Below are positions 46,301 through 57,700 of a DNA stretch of 64,000 bases, piece by piece. The DNA comes from Cryphonectria parasitica EP155 (Eukaryota; Ascomycota; Sordariomycetes; Diaporthales; Cryphonectriaceae). Position 1 is the stretch's first letter; the number at the start of each line of letters is the position of its first letter. The DNA is taken from positions 354,759 through 418,758 of the forward strand of contig NW_024468911.1 in the NCBI RefSeq assembly GCF_011745365.1, in the 5' to 3' direction. A program made the position numbers and the translations under genes. The notes beneath the pieces were generated by a model that was given only the letters and a program-made list of their open reading frames with translations, searched no databases and was not told the DNA's origin.

Positions 46301-49300
46301 TACTTAACTAATAGAAATCTTCAATGAAGATGCGAATTGCACATCATATGCATCTATTGCGCAGGTATTAGCTAGCTGATAGATTAATGCTAGTCCTCTC
46401 AAGGCAGCTGCTATTGCTAGGGCTTTTATAGCGCTCTTAAAGGTAGCTTTGAACTATCCAGTATCTTCATACTTGTAAATAGTGCCTATCTGCATGCTTT
46501 TGAAAATCTTAATAGCTCCTTCTATAGCATTGTGCAGAGCTACTACAGGGGGTGAAGAAGCATCGATCTGCGTATTCAGTGCAGTTTCATGAGTTGATAT
46601 GAAAGAGAATGAGCAGCTTTTGAGCAGTTCAGCATATTTCATAGCTACCTAAGCAGTCTCGCCAGAGCTAATAATATAAGCATGAGCTATCCTCATCTTT
46701 TGTACAGTAGATGAGAGGGCCTAATGCTGGATCTCGAAAAGCATATGAAAGTTGCTTTGCTCTGAGTATGTAATAGCTTGATTCTTGTAGTTGATAATAG
46801 CCTTACAGGCTTTGAGCTATCTGTTGCTGATAAGGGCTTTAGCGGGTAGATTGTTTACGATTCACGCTTTAGCGCGCTAGTATAGCAATTCAGGAGAGCT
46901 GTTAGCACGCCTGCTATAAGTGTAGAAGTTCTATTCAGCGTATTTGAATAGTATAATCATGCTCTTTCTCATATTCCTAATCTTCTGAAGCTTGTAAACT
47001 GAAATCTTAGCAGTAGGGAACTGATTGAGGAACTGTTGGTTTACCAAATTGTAGCTAGTGCTAGTATCTTTGCAGAGAGTTATATTATGTTTGGTGAGAA
47101 TAGCTCATATAGTGATCTTTATATGAGTATAATTGCTGATAAGCTTGTTCAGCTGCTTCTCGAGTATAGCTTCTGTAAGGATATCTTTAGTATGATATTG
47201 AACTGATAGTATGCTTGTTTCAAGCAAAGCTGTTTCAAAAAACATAGCATGCTTCAGATGTTTCTTAACTTCTTTGAAAATATTCATCTTCTGATCTCAG
47301 TTCTAGCAAGCGCCTATATACTGAAACATCTAGCTTCGAGAATCAAACTCCCTATTACAAAAGATATATATGCAGTTAACTGAATGATTAACTTTATGTA
47401 AGTTGTAGATGCAGCTTATAGAGCTAAGCAATTAAGAGTAGTATAATAAGATTAGTAAGAGCGATTATTCAGAACTATCAATTCAGTATATCTGCTTATT
47501 ACTAAGCAAAGATAGATTATTACTATTATCCTTAGAAACTATATTTTTATTCTTATTCTCAGTAATATTGTAAGCTTTCTTTTTATTAGAGATTGCTAAG
47601 CAACTCTAGTTGCATTTCTTGCAATTCTCAGACTTGCTATCTTTCTTGAACTAATTATAATTACAGTTGTAGTTGCAATTCCGAGACTTATTGCAGTTGG
47701 AATCCTGGTTTCAGTATGAATTGCAATCTTGAAGCTTGTATCTTGAGAAACAAGTTATACTCTTATTATAATAGCTTAACCGATTCTTATTGCAGCGATT
47801 ACAGCTATAATCCTTTCTATAATCCCGATTACAATTATTGCAGTAGTTGCAGTAATTATAATCATTGCAGTAGCTGCTGCTAGTATGAGAGTTATACTTG
47901 CAAGCAGATGAATGATTGCAATAACTACCTTTTCCTTTATAATACTTAGAGTATTACTGATTAGCTATATTAACTAAGATACTCTTAGCCTGCTTAATTT
48001 CTTTTATATACTTATTCAGAGTATTGTAGCAGCAAGGAGGAGTAAAGTGGTGCTGAATGCATTTATTCATCTTACTCTAGATGTTGTTCAGAGCGCTCTT
48101 TCAGTTGAGATTTTCGCAGTTGAGAATACTTATATTATGTATATACTGAAGATTCTTTTGAATAAACTTTCGCAGAGCAAACTCGTTCTCAGCAATATTT
48201 CTCAATATTAAATAGCTCTTACAAAACTTTCGTATAGCATGCATGGGTTTCATAGCGAAGCGCTGAGCTAGAAGATTAGTAATAATGCTGTAACCTTCTT
48301 AGCAAAGCTTAGAGCGTTTGATATTAGTTAATTCATTAGTTTATTAGTAAATAGTAGCGCTTTATAGTAAGATGCTGAATATGCACAATATCTTATTCTC
48401 GATATCAGTATTATTCATACTATCTTTAAAGAACTCAAAATAGTCTAGAAAAGACTAAATATTAGTAAAGATGAGATTCTTGCTAATTGTAATCATGCTA
48501 ATATCTTCAGAGTTGTTGTATTCAGAATTGAAGACTCCAAGTTCCTCTTTCTTCATTTTCGTAATATGCTGAATGCTTGATTGATTAGAGAACGGAGTAT
48601 TATTATGCTGATTATAGAGATTGCCTAATCCAGATTCTAGAAGCCTATTAGAAGAACAACAGCCTCTGCCACTGCTTCCTTAATCGTTGGAGTTATCACT
48701 CGAATCATCAGAATCACTTCCTTCAGCGCTATAGTAAACTGCTCATCAGGAAGCTGCTGGATCTTGTAAAGAGCCAGATATAGCGAGAGGTAGATTACCG
48801 TTGCTGGCCTGAAAGCGAATATCTGAAGCTGTAGCTTCAGGGCCAAGCTTGAAGTAATGCATCAGCTAAGCTAGCATGTTAGTTTATTTACCAACTTGAG
48901 TATCAAGAGCTCCTTATCTAATAGCTATCGTGGCTTGCTGGATCTCAAAACGTACTACAGCCTCCAAGATCTTCCTGATTTCCAGATTTGCATAGATCGC
49001 AGCTATCTTCGCATTATCAGCCTGCATCTTAATATAGCGAATATACTCCTTGAAAGCAGAGTTGTTTGAGAAGTTGGTTGGTTCTTCAGGGTTCTTGTAT
49101 TGGAGGATGCCAGTATTGCATTGAGCAGCAGGGGATTCGAACAGCGCTGAGCTATTGCCATAGTAGTCTCCTGCCTGGAACGGGTTGTCCTAACTAGCAT
49201 TCTTCTCTTCTTAGGGCGCCATTGCGTTATCGCTGGTTGAGCGACTGTGGAGAAGTTCAGAGTCTTTGCTTAGTTGTAATGCCAGACTGGCAGCTAGATT

Positions 49301-49591
49301 AGCTGTAGTAGCACGGTATGCGGGCAGTTTTGTTGGGTTCTTTGAGAAACCGCTCATAGTTAGCTCAGCTGTCAGGCTGTCTAGCTGGGGTCAAAATCAA
49401 CAGTAAATCGCTGCTAATCAAGCCAATTTGGCGATATGCAACAGATGGATATGAAGGCTAGGAGATGGTTTAGGCTTCTCAGGCGAGTGTGCTGTAACCA
49501 GAGTAACTCGTGGCATCTGCGCGAGGATGTCTTGAACCGTGCTCGCAAGGATCAGAGTATGCTTGCTGATTTCAACTGCTAGAGCTTCCAT
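43381..49591 (-). pseudogene. Element B gag-pol, disabled (main part)
   Basis: Minus strand. Gag starts ATG at 49591 (MEALAVEISKHTLILASTVQ), stops after about 57 codons and decays. A Cys- and Asn-rich region at about 47980-47560 marks the former zinc knuckle. Reverse transcriptase at 45418-45173 shows AFINDIIIFSNSF, with the first Asp of the YxDD motif changed to Asn, then FYINALGLFTTKEHTEAF. Integrase at 44260-43718 shows the zinc-binding HHCC stretch (LLHDSHDDKYYFSRDCM ... YIDYCYE) and the core start ISLNFILELL, where the first catalytic Asp is Asn. It continues past 43718 to the Copia insertion point. Stops are chiefly TAG and TAA. The order and motifs leave no doubt about Ty3/Gypsy identity. 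Confidence 0.88.
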
Positions 49592-49928
49592 CAGCAACGG
49601 AGTAAAAGGAAAAAACAGCTTAGCTGTGAATGCTTATGAATGCCTGTGAGTGTATTTTTGATGGTTTTTTGTGGTATTTTTGATGAAAACGCCTGTTTGC
49701 AAGGTCTCAGGTAAGCGTAACGCGTCAGAGAAGTCCGTGGCACAGTTTCAGGTGAGCGTGGTGCCAAGGGCTTGTTGTTTTGGTGCCACGATCTTCACGA
49801 TAGTGGGCTTTTGGTGTTTTTGGGTTGCCAAGGCTGCTGATTTCCTAGGTGGGCGTATCAGCACAGTGGCTTCGTGGGGTGAATCCTCAAGGAATTCCTC
49901 AATGCAGTGTATGATCGTAGCTACCACT

Positions 49929-50166
49929 TGTAGAAAGCACTCTATGGTGTACTACAAATGGTATAAGGGAAGATGGTTCTTCAATTAATCTATCTCAAGG
50001 CACGCTGTTGCCAATTGCCTTTCTATAAGAGCCAGCAATTGGCACTAGTCCCAACTAGGCTAGCGTACCTGACGACTCACTGCCCTTCCATTGAATGGCC
50101 CAGGCCAGTGAGTCAGGGTGGCCAGCCAAGCCTCATTCACTTGAAGCCCCTATGGCCACTGCCACA
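49929..50166 (-). repeat. LTR of element B (5' LTR in its own orientation)
   Basis: 238 bp, about three transitions from 35584-35821. Confidence 0.95.
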
Positions 50167-50171
50167 TGAAC

Positions 50172-51692
50172 TCTATTGATTATAGAAGTTTCAGCTGAAT
50201 ATTCTGCTATAATGATAACTGCTTAATATACTTCTCAAGTAAGAAAGACTCAGAATAATTCTCTTAGAAACTTAGATATTATAAGCAAATAATAATAGAA
50301 GAGCAAGAATATATGCTTAGCATTATTATAAGCAGCAACAATTCGAACTGCTCTGATATTATTAAACAAAGTATTCAGATATTGAAGAAAGAACTTAGTA
50401 ATAATATTCTTTATTATTTCTTATTACTAATGCTAAGTATTATAATTAGGAATATGGATAAGAGATAGTATTCTCTTAGCTATTGGTATAAATATCTAAA
50501 TAATATTGGAAATATCTCTTAAATAATAGAAGCATTAAGCTAGAGCAAATAATCTAGCGATTCACTAGAGTTTTCTGTAAATAGCGAATCTAATAGTTTT
50601 ATAAAAGTTTGGAAAAAAAGATTTCTCTTTAGTATTAAATAGAATAGAGAAATAATATAAATTGAATATTTCGTTTATAGAATAGAGCTAGAAGAGCTCT
50701 TTATCTGTATTTCCTTACAAAATATTGAGATATAATAAAGCGAAAATTCTCGAATCAGCTTATTTTACAATCTACATTATAAGCTAATATAGATCTTCTA
50801 TACTTATTATAGCTGCAGAATACACTTCTTGAAGAAGATGCAATACGAATGATTTCTTATCAGAAAATCCGAATAAATTCTTCAAGCTATTGAGAAGCAA
50901 GAGCTTTGCTTCAGAGAAGTTCTTAATAAGCAGTGAACCAGAACTAGGGCGCTGTTGCCCTCGAAAGAAAAAGGGACAAACAGCTGCTGGAGCAATGGGC
51001 AAGGGCTCATGCAACCCAAGCGTGCCTGTACAGATGAGGACAGCAAACTAAGGCCACACGGGCGCAAGAACAGGGTGAAAAACCTGTCTTAGATCTGTTC
51101 AAAGGATTCAAAATTGAAAGGAAGAGAAAGGATGCTTCATTGTTTTCTATAGCTAAAGAATTTGAAAAGTGGGTGGTATCCTTTATATGTATGAGGACTC
51201 TTAACCCACTGTACTCCATGTCCCACGGACTACCACCCTGGCCACCACAACAGCAGTATAATAATATATATATAAAGCTATTAGATAATTGCTTTAAGCA
51301 ATATATAAATAAGAAAATAGAATAGTAGCAATATAGAATAATGCTTTATATAATTCATATTAATAATAAGGTTTGCAATTAGCATTAATAGAAAAAAGAT
51401 TAAGAATAATAATAATATAAGCAAAAGCAAGCTAAAAAGCTTACTTAAGAAGTAGCAAAGCAAGCTTAGAGAAAGAATAAGTAGCTCTTAATAATTTCAA
51501 AAAGCTAGAATTGCTTATAAGAGAACTGCAAATGATTAGATTAGAATAGTTTCTATATAAAGCTTTTAAAGCAGATTATGCTTATATTAAGCTCGATATA
51601 TATATTCAAGAATATAAGTATAGCATACTATTGAATAGCAATACTTAAGGAAACTTTATATTCTTATATATTATTAATTAAGTATAACTATA
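50172..51692 (+). pseudogene. Gypsy copy A, region downstream of gag (protease side)
   Basis: It resumes exactly where 35583 stopped (TGAAC then TCTATTGATTATAG) and aligns with D 53313-54261 and E about 55873-57060. Stop-filled and AT-rich. It is interrupted by a solo LTR at 50934-51252 and ends at the insertion point of copy D (51688-51692 CTATA). Confidence 0.8.
50934..51252 (-). repeat. Solo LTR of a third, GC-richer family
   Basis: About 319 bp of near-normal GC content inside very AT-rich sequence. On the minus strand it begins TGTTGTGGTGGCC and ends CTGGTTCA (TG...CA). GCAG flanks both sides (50930-50933 and 51253-51256), or AGCAG if the terminal A is shared. A TATA-like CATATAAAGG lies about 70 bp in. 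No internal sequence remains, so it is a recombined solo LTR. Little RIP-type damage. Confidence 0.75.
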
Positions 51693-52161
51693 TGTTATAA
51701 CTCATTCAACATGCAGGTTACAAAAACAGGTCACGAGCAAGCAAGAACCAGATGTTATAACTCAACATCAGACAACTAACAAGGATTATGTAACCCAGAG
51801 CTAGGATTACAAACTGCAATTAATTAGAAGAGAACTGAAGCAGTTAATAATTAATTCTTACAGTTCGAGCAACAGATCGCAGTAATCAATCACTAACTCT
51901 TACAGTTCATACTGAAGAGCTGAATATATATATAACTATGCATTCATTATCATTAAATAGATTCAGTATATAGCTCTTCAGTTATCAATCTAAGTATTCA
52001 GTCTTATATACTAAGTAGCTCTAAAAGCAGTAAATACTTGCATTGCTTATTAAAACTTGTATGATTCCGTATTTAAGAATTTAATATTTCAATATTGCTC
52101 TTATTAGCATAAATCTCTTTATATATTTTGGAATCTTCAGATTGCTATAATGCTTATTATA
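51693..52161 (+). repeat. 5' LTR of Gypsy copy D
   Basis: 469 bp, same ends as copies A and E. Its copy-specific block at about 51812-51907 contains two TTCTTACAGTTC-like repeats, longer than in A or E. Confidence 0.88.
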
Positions 52162-54266
52162 TTTTGATAATTCTTATTCAAGAATAGTTCAGTATTATCC
52201 CTTAAGCAATATGGAATATAATAGCTTTTCAGAAAACTTCTTCATTCTTATATGCTCCTACTTAGAAAGAACTAATTAATCAGATATACTAGCTTATTTA
52301 GCGCATTTAGAATCTATATAATCAGCAGCAGGCTTAAAGCGCTATTATTGCTAATTAGTAAGCTTAGCTAGCTTAATAAGCTTAGCAGATACAGTTTATC
52401 TTTGTAATTACTAATAATGCTAGAAAGATATACAAAATAAACAAACTTGCTATATATAATAGTAATCAGAAGATATTATATAAATTCCTTACTTATTACA
52501 GAGTATACTTTCTATATTATGCAATCTAGTTTATTATGAAATCTGAGAAAGTTATTCTTACAAGAATTCATTTCGAAAAGAATACTCTTATCTAATATAA
52601 GCTTTCTCTATATAACTATTTAGAGCATTAGAATGATTTCAATATATATATTCAGAGTATTAAGAATATATTTGATTTCTTTATAAGCTTTGAGAAAGCT
52701 TTCAAGAAAACTTTTAATAATTTTAATAAAGAATATATTATAGCTTAGCAATTTATAAATCTTAAGCAAACTAAATTAGCTTCTGCTTATATAATTAGAT
52801 TTAAATAATTCTTAGTATAATTTCTATAGAAAGATAAGAATCTTATAAAATATTATTATAAGAAATTTAAGAATAATATTAAGAATGAAATTTCTAAGCA
52901 GAATTAGCTAGAAAACTTTGCAATATTCTTTAATTAAGTAATCTGTATTAATAATTATCTATATGAATAATAAATAAAGAAATTTAAGAAAGAAAAAAGC
53001 TAAATTTAAAAGCTTTTAGCTAATATAAGCAAGAAACTTTAATATAAAAACAGCAGTTAATATAGCAATATAGTTCAGAGTAGCACTATATATGCTGATT
53101 TTATAGAGCTTAATGCTACTAATAAGCAGTATAGCAAGAGAAATAGTATTATTTGCTATAACTGCAATAAATAGAAATATATATTATACAACTGCTATTA
53201 ATTCCGAAAGAATAAATAGCAGCTAATTCAGAAAGAATGCTAAGTAAATATTGCTTAGCAACAGAAACTCAATTAACTAAGCAAAAATATTCTCTCGAAG
53301 CAAATATCGAACTCTATTAATTACAGAAATCTTAGCTAAATATTCTGCTATAATGATAACTGCTTAATATATCTCTCAAGTAAGAAAAGCTTAGAATAGT
53401 TTCTTTAGAAATCTAAGTATTATAAGCAGATAGCAATAGCAGAACGAGGATATATGCTTAGCATAATTATAAGCAGCAATAATTCGAATTATTTCAATAT
53501 TACTAAATAGAATATTCAAGCATTAAAGAAAGAACTTAGTAATAATACTCTTTATTATTTCTTATTATTTATATTAAGCATTATAATCAGAGATATGAAT
53601 AAGGAATGATATTCTCTTAGCTATTAGTATGAATATTTAAATAATACTGAAAATATCTTTCAAGCAATAGAGAAATTAAGCTAAAATGAATAATCTAGCA
53701 ATCTATTAGAATTTTCTGTAAATAGCGAATCTGATAGCTTTATAGAAGTTTGAAAAGAAAGGTTTCCCTTTAGCATTGAATGGAACAAGAAAATAATATG
53801 AATTAAATATTTCGTTTATAGAATAGAACTAGAGAAGCTCTTCATCTATATTCTCTTGCAAAATATTAAAGCATAATAAAGCAAGAATTCTTAAATCAGC
53901 TTATTTTATAATCTATATTATAAGCTAGCATAGATCTTCTATATTTATTATAGCTACAGAAAGCATTTCTTGGAAAAAATGCAATACGAATAGTTCTTTA
54001 TTAGAAAATCAAAATAAATCCTTTAAGCTATTAAAGAACAAGAATTTCGCTTTAGAGAAGTTCTTAATAGATAGCATAATAATGTATATATTAAGCTACT
54101 AAACAACTGCTTTAAGCAATATATAAATAAGAAAATAGAATAGTAGTAATATAGAATAATACTTTATATAATTCATATTAATAATAAGATTTGCAACTAG
54201 TATTAATAGAAGAAAGATTAGAAATAATAATAATATAAGCAAAAGCAAGCTAAAAAGCTTATTTAA
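52162..54266 (+). pseudogene. Gypsy copy D gag and downstream remnant
   Basis: Stop-filled gag region. The zinc knuckle at about 53155-53205 is reduced to CYNCNK followed by mutated ligands. It aligns base by base with copies A and E with transition differences. It breaks at TTTAA (54262-54266), the target site of copy E. Confidence 0.75.
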
Positions 54267-54718
54267 TGTTATAACTTATTCAACATGCAGATCACGAAAC
54301 AGAATATGAGTAATAAGAATTAGATATTAAGAACTCAATGTTCTAATAAAGCATTGATTATATAATTCAGGATTAGAGTTATAAAGAAGAAAGAATCGCT
54401 AAACTTGCTAGCAATCTCAGCAAGCCTTATACTTTGAATCACTAAGCTCGCTAGCGATTCCCATAATTCATACTAAAGAGCTGAATATATAAGAATATAT
54501 TCATTGCTATCAGATAAATCTAATATATAGCTTTTCAGTTATTAATCTAAGTATTCAGTTTTATATACTAAATAGCTTCAAAAGCAATAAATACTTGCAT
54601 TATTTATTACGATTTATATAATTCTGTATTCAAGAACTTGATATTTTGATATTACTCTTATTAGCATAAATCTCTTTGTATACTTTGGAATCTTCGGATT
54701 GCTGCAATGCTTATTATA
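54267..54718 (+). repeat. 5' LTR of Gypsy copy E
   Basis: 452 bp, TGTTATAACTTATTC...GCTTATTATA. Differences from the 3' LTR appear to be transitions only. The copy-specific block (about 54384-54467) contains repeated GCTAGCRA motifs. Confidence 0.92.
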
Positions 54719-57700
54719 TTTTGATAATTCTTATTTAAGAATAATTCAGTATTATTCTCTTAAGCAATATAGAATATAATAGCTTTTCAGAGAACTTCTT
54801 TATTCTTATATGCTCTTATTTAGGAAGAACTAATTAATCAGATATATTAGCTTATTCAGTATATTCAGAATCTGTATAATTAATAGCAAGCTTAAAGCAT
54901 TATCATTGCTAATTAGTAAATCTAGCTAGCTTAATAAGCTTAGCAAGCATAGTTTATCTCTGCAATTATTAATAGTGCTGGAAAAGCATATAAGATAAAC
55001 AAGCTTGCTATATATAATAGCAATTAAAAGATATTATATAGATTTCTTATCTATTATAAAGCATATTTCTTATATTATACAATTCAGTTTACTAAGAAAT
55101 CTAAGAAGATTATTCTTGCAAAAACTTATTTCAAGAAGAATATTCTTATCTAGTATAAGCTTTTTCTATATAATTATTTAAAGTATTAAGATAATCTTAA
55201 TATATATACTTAGAATATTAAGAATATATTTAATTCTTTTAAAAGCTTTAAAAAAGCTCTTAGAAAGATCTTTGATAATCCTAATAAAGAATATATTATA
55301 GCTTAGCAATTTATGAATCTTAAGCAGATTAAATTAGCTTTTGCTTATATAATTAGATTTAAATAATTCTTAGCAAAGCTTTTATAAAAAAATAAGAATC
55401 TTATAAAATATTATTATAAGAGATTTAAGAATAATATTAAGAATAAAATCTTTAAGCAGAATTAGCTAAAGAACTTTATAATATTCTTTAATTAAGCAAT
55501 CTATATTAATAATTATTTATATAAATAATAGATAAAAAAGTTTAAAAAAGAAGAAAGCTAGATTTAAAGATTTCTAGCTAATATAAGCAAGAAATTTCAA
55601 TATAAGAATAGCAATCAATAGAGCAATATAGCTTAGAGCAATATTATATATATTAATCTTATAAAGCTTAATACTACTAATAAATAGTATAGTAAGAGAA
55701 ATAATATTACTTGCTATAATTGCAATAAATAAGAATATATTGCATATAATTGCTATTAACTTCAAAAGAATAAATAGCAATTAGTTCAGAAAGAATACTA
55801 GATAAATGTTGCTTAGCAATAGAAATCCAATCAACTAAGCAAAAATATTCTTTTGAAGCAAGTATTGAACTCTATTGATTATGAAAATCTTAGCTAGATA
55901 TTCTGCTATAATAATAATTACTTAATATATCTTTTAAGCAAGAAAAGCTCAGAATAGTTTCTTCAGAGATCTAAATGCTACAAGCAAATAGCAATAGCAG
56001 AATAAGAGTATATATCTAGCATTATTATAAGCAATAGCAACTTAAACTGCTCTAATATTATGAAACAAAGCATTCAGGCATTGAAGAAAGAGCTTAGCAA
56101 TAATACTTTTTAGCATTCTTTATTACTTATACTAAGCATTATAATCAGAGATATGAATAAGAAATGATACTCTTTTAGCTATTAGTACAAATATCTAAAT
56201 AATACTAAGAATGCTTCTCAAGCAATAAAAGAATTAAGCTAGAGCAAATAATCTGATAGCTTACTAAGATCTTTTATAAACAATGAACCCAACAAGCTTA
56301 AAGGAAAATTTCCCTTCAGTATTGAATGAAATAAGAAAACAATATAAATTAAATATCTTATTTATAGAATAAAGCTAGAGAAGCTTTTCACTTATATCTT
56401 CTTGCAAAATATTGAAGCATAACAAGATAAGAATTCTCAGATCAGCTTATTTTACAATCTATACTACAAACTAGCATAAATCTTCTGCATTTATTATAGC
56501 TATAGAATACATTTTTCGAACAAAGTATAATACAAATAATTCTTTATCAGAAAACTAGAACAAATCCTTTAGATTATTAAGAAATAAAAACTTTATTTTA
56601 GAGAAATTCTTAACAAGCAGCATAATAATATATATATTAAACTACTAGATAACTGCTCCAAGCAATATATAAACAAGAAAATAGAATAGTAGTAATATAA
56701 AACAATATTCTATATAATTTATATTAATAATAAGATTTGCAATTAGTATTAATAAAAGAAAGATTAGAAATAATAATGATATAAGCAAAAGCAAGCTAAG
56801 AAGCTTGCTTAAGAAGTAGCAAAGCAAGCTTAGAGAGAGAGCAAATAGTTCTTAGCAATTTCAAAAGAATAGAATTGCTTATAAAGAAACTGCAGACAAT
56901 TAAATTGAAACAGTTCTTATATAAAGCTTTTAAAGCAGATTATACTTATATTAAGTTCAATATATATATTCAAGAATATAAGTATAGCATACTATTGAAT
57001 AGTAGCGCTTAGAGAAACTTTATATTCTTATATATTATTAATCAAGCATAATTATAATAGAAATGAAAGAAGCAATTATATATTTTCAGTATTATAAAAG
57101 AATAATCTATTATATATAATTAAGAAGTAATTAATAAGAAAACTAATTATCTATTTATTTTAATCTAAGAATATATAATCAGAATTTTCTTTAATATCAT
57201 GAATATAGCATAGTATAAGCTAATTATAGAATTTTCATAGCTTAAGAAGCATAATTCTTGAATCAATTGAATTATTAGCTAAATCTTATAAGAACAAGCT
57301 ATATTCAGAAAGATAATTATAATTAATAATGCAGAATGAAAGCTAGTTATTAAAGAATATTCAAGGAAAGAAGCTTTAAACAACTTTATATATACTTTCA
57401 AATTAGCAGAGCTAGCAGTTTAAGAAGAAGAATCTAGTAACAAGCGAACTTAAACAGTGCTAGAGCGCTAATAGATTAGCAAAACAATAAAAGCGAGATT
57501 CTCAGCAGGTCGGTTCGCTTTAGAGTAATAAGGAAAAGCTTTAGAATATGAATTATAAATCCATACAAAAATCTCAAAATCAGGCTCTCAAGCGCTCAGT
57601 TCAGCTCAGAGCGAATGCTTAAAGCTTTCAAAAATGCTATTAGAAACGAATAATCAGAAGCATGCTCAACAGTACTTACTATTTCTTTAGATAGCAGAAA

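Larger units (their letters stand above)
35584..50166 (-). mobile_element. Element B: Ty3/Gypsy chromovirus, minus strand, with nested Copia
   Basis: Terminal repeats of exactly 238 bp (35584-35821 and 49929-50166) start TGTAGAA and end CTGCCACA on the plus strand. They are bounded by the 5-bp duplication TGAAC (35579-35583, 50167-50171). The LTRs differ by only about three transitions. Removing the Copia insertion (36794-43375 plus a 5-bp duplication) leaves about 8.0 kb, a normal Gypsy length. Minus-strand domains in order: gag from 49591, a Cys-rich decayed segment near 47600-47950, reverse transcriptase about 45.5-44.6 kb, integrase about 44.26 kb downward, then (past Copia) chromodomain and AT-hook tail to 35862. 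The sequence after the minus-strand 5' LTR (AGTGGTAGCTACGATC) offers a TGG-type primer-binding site; no tRNA was assigned. Confidence 0.92.
30909..51692 (+). mobile_element. Gypsy family copy A, broken by five insertions and running on
   Basis: The 5' LTR is 30909-31356. Internal sequence follows at 31357-32423, 35494-35583, 50167-50933 and 51253-51692. Between these lie element C, element B (with nested Copia) and a solo LTR; copy D enters at 51693. The pieces align end to end with copies D and E (for example 32397-32423 plus 35499-35583 matches 53200-53312), which proves they are one element. The remaining 3' part and 3' LTR lie beyond the right edge. It is the oldest layer of this part of the nest. 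Confidence 0.85.
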
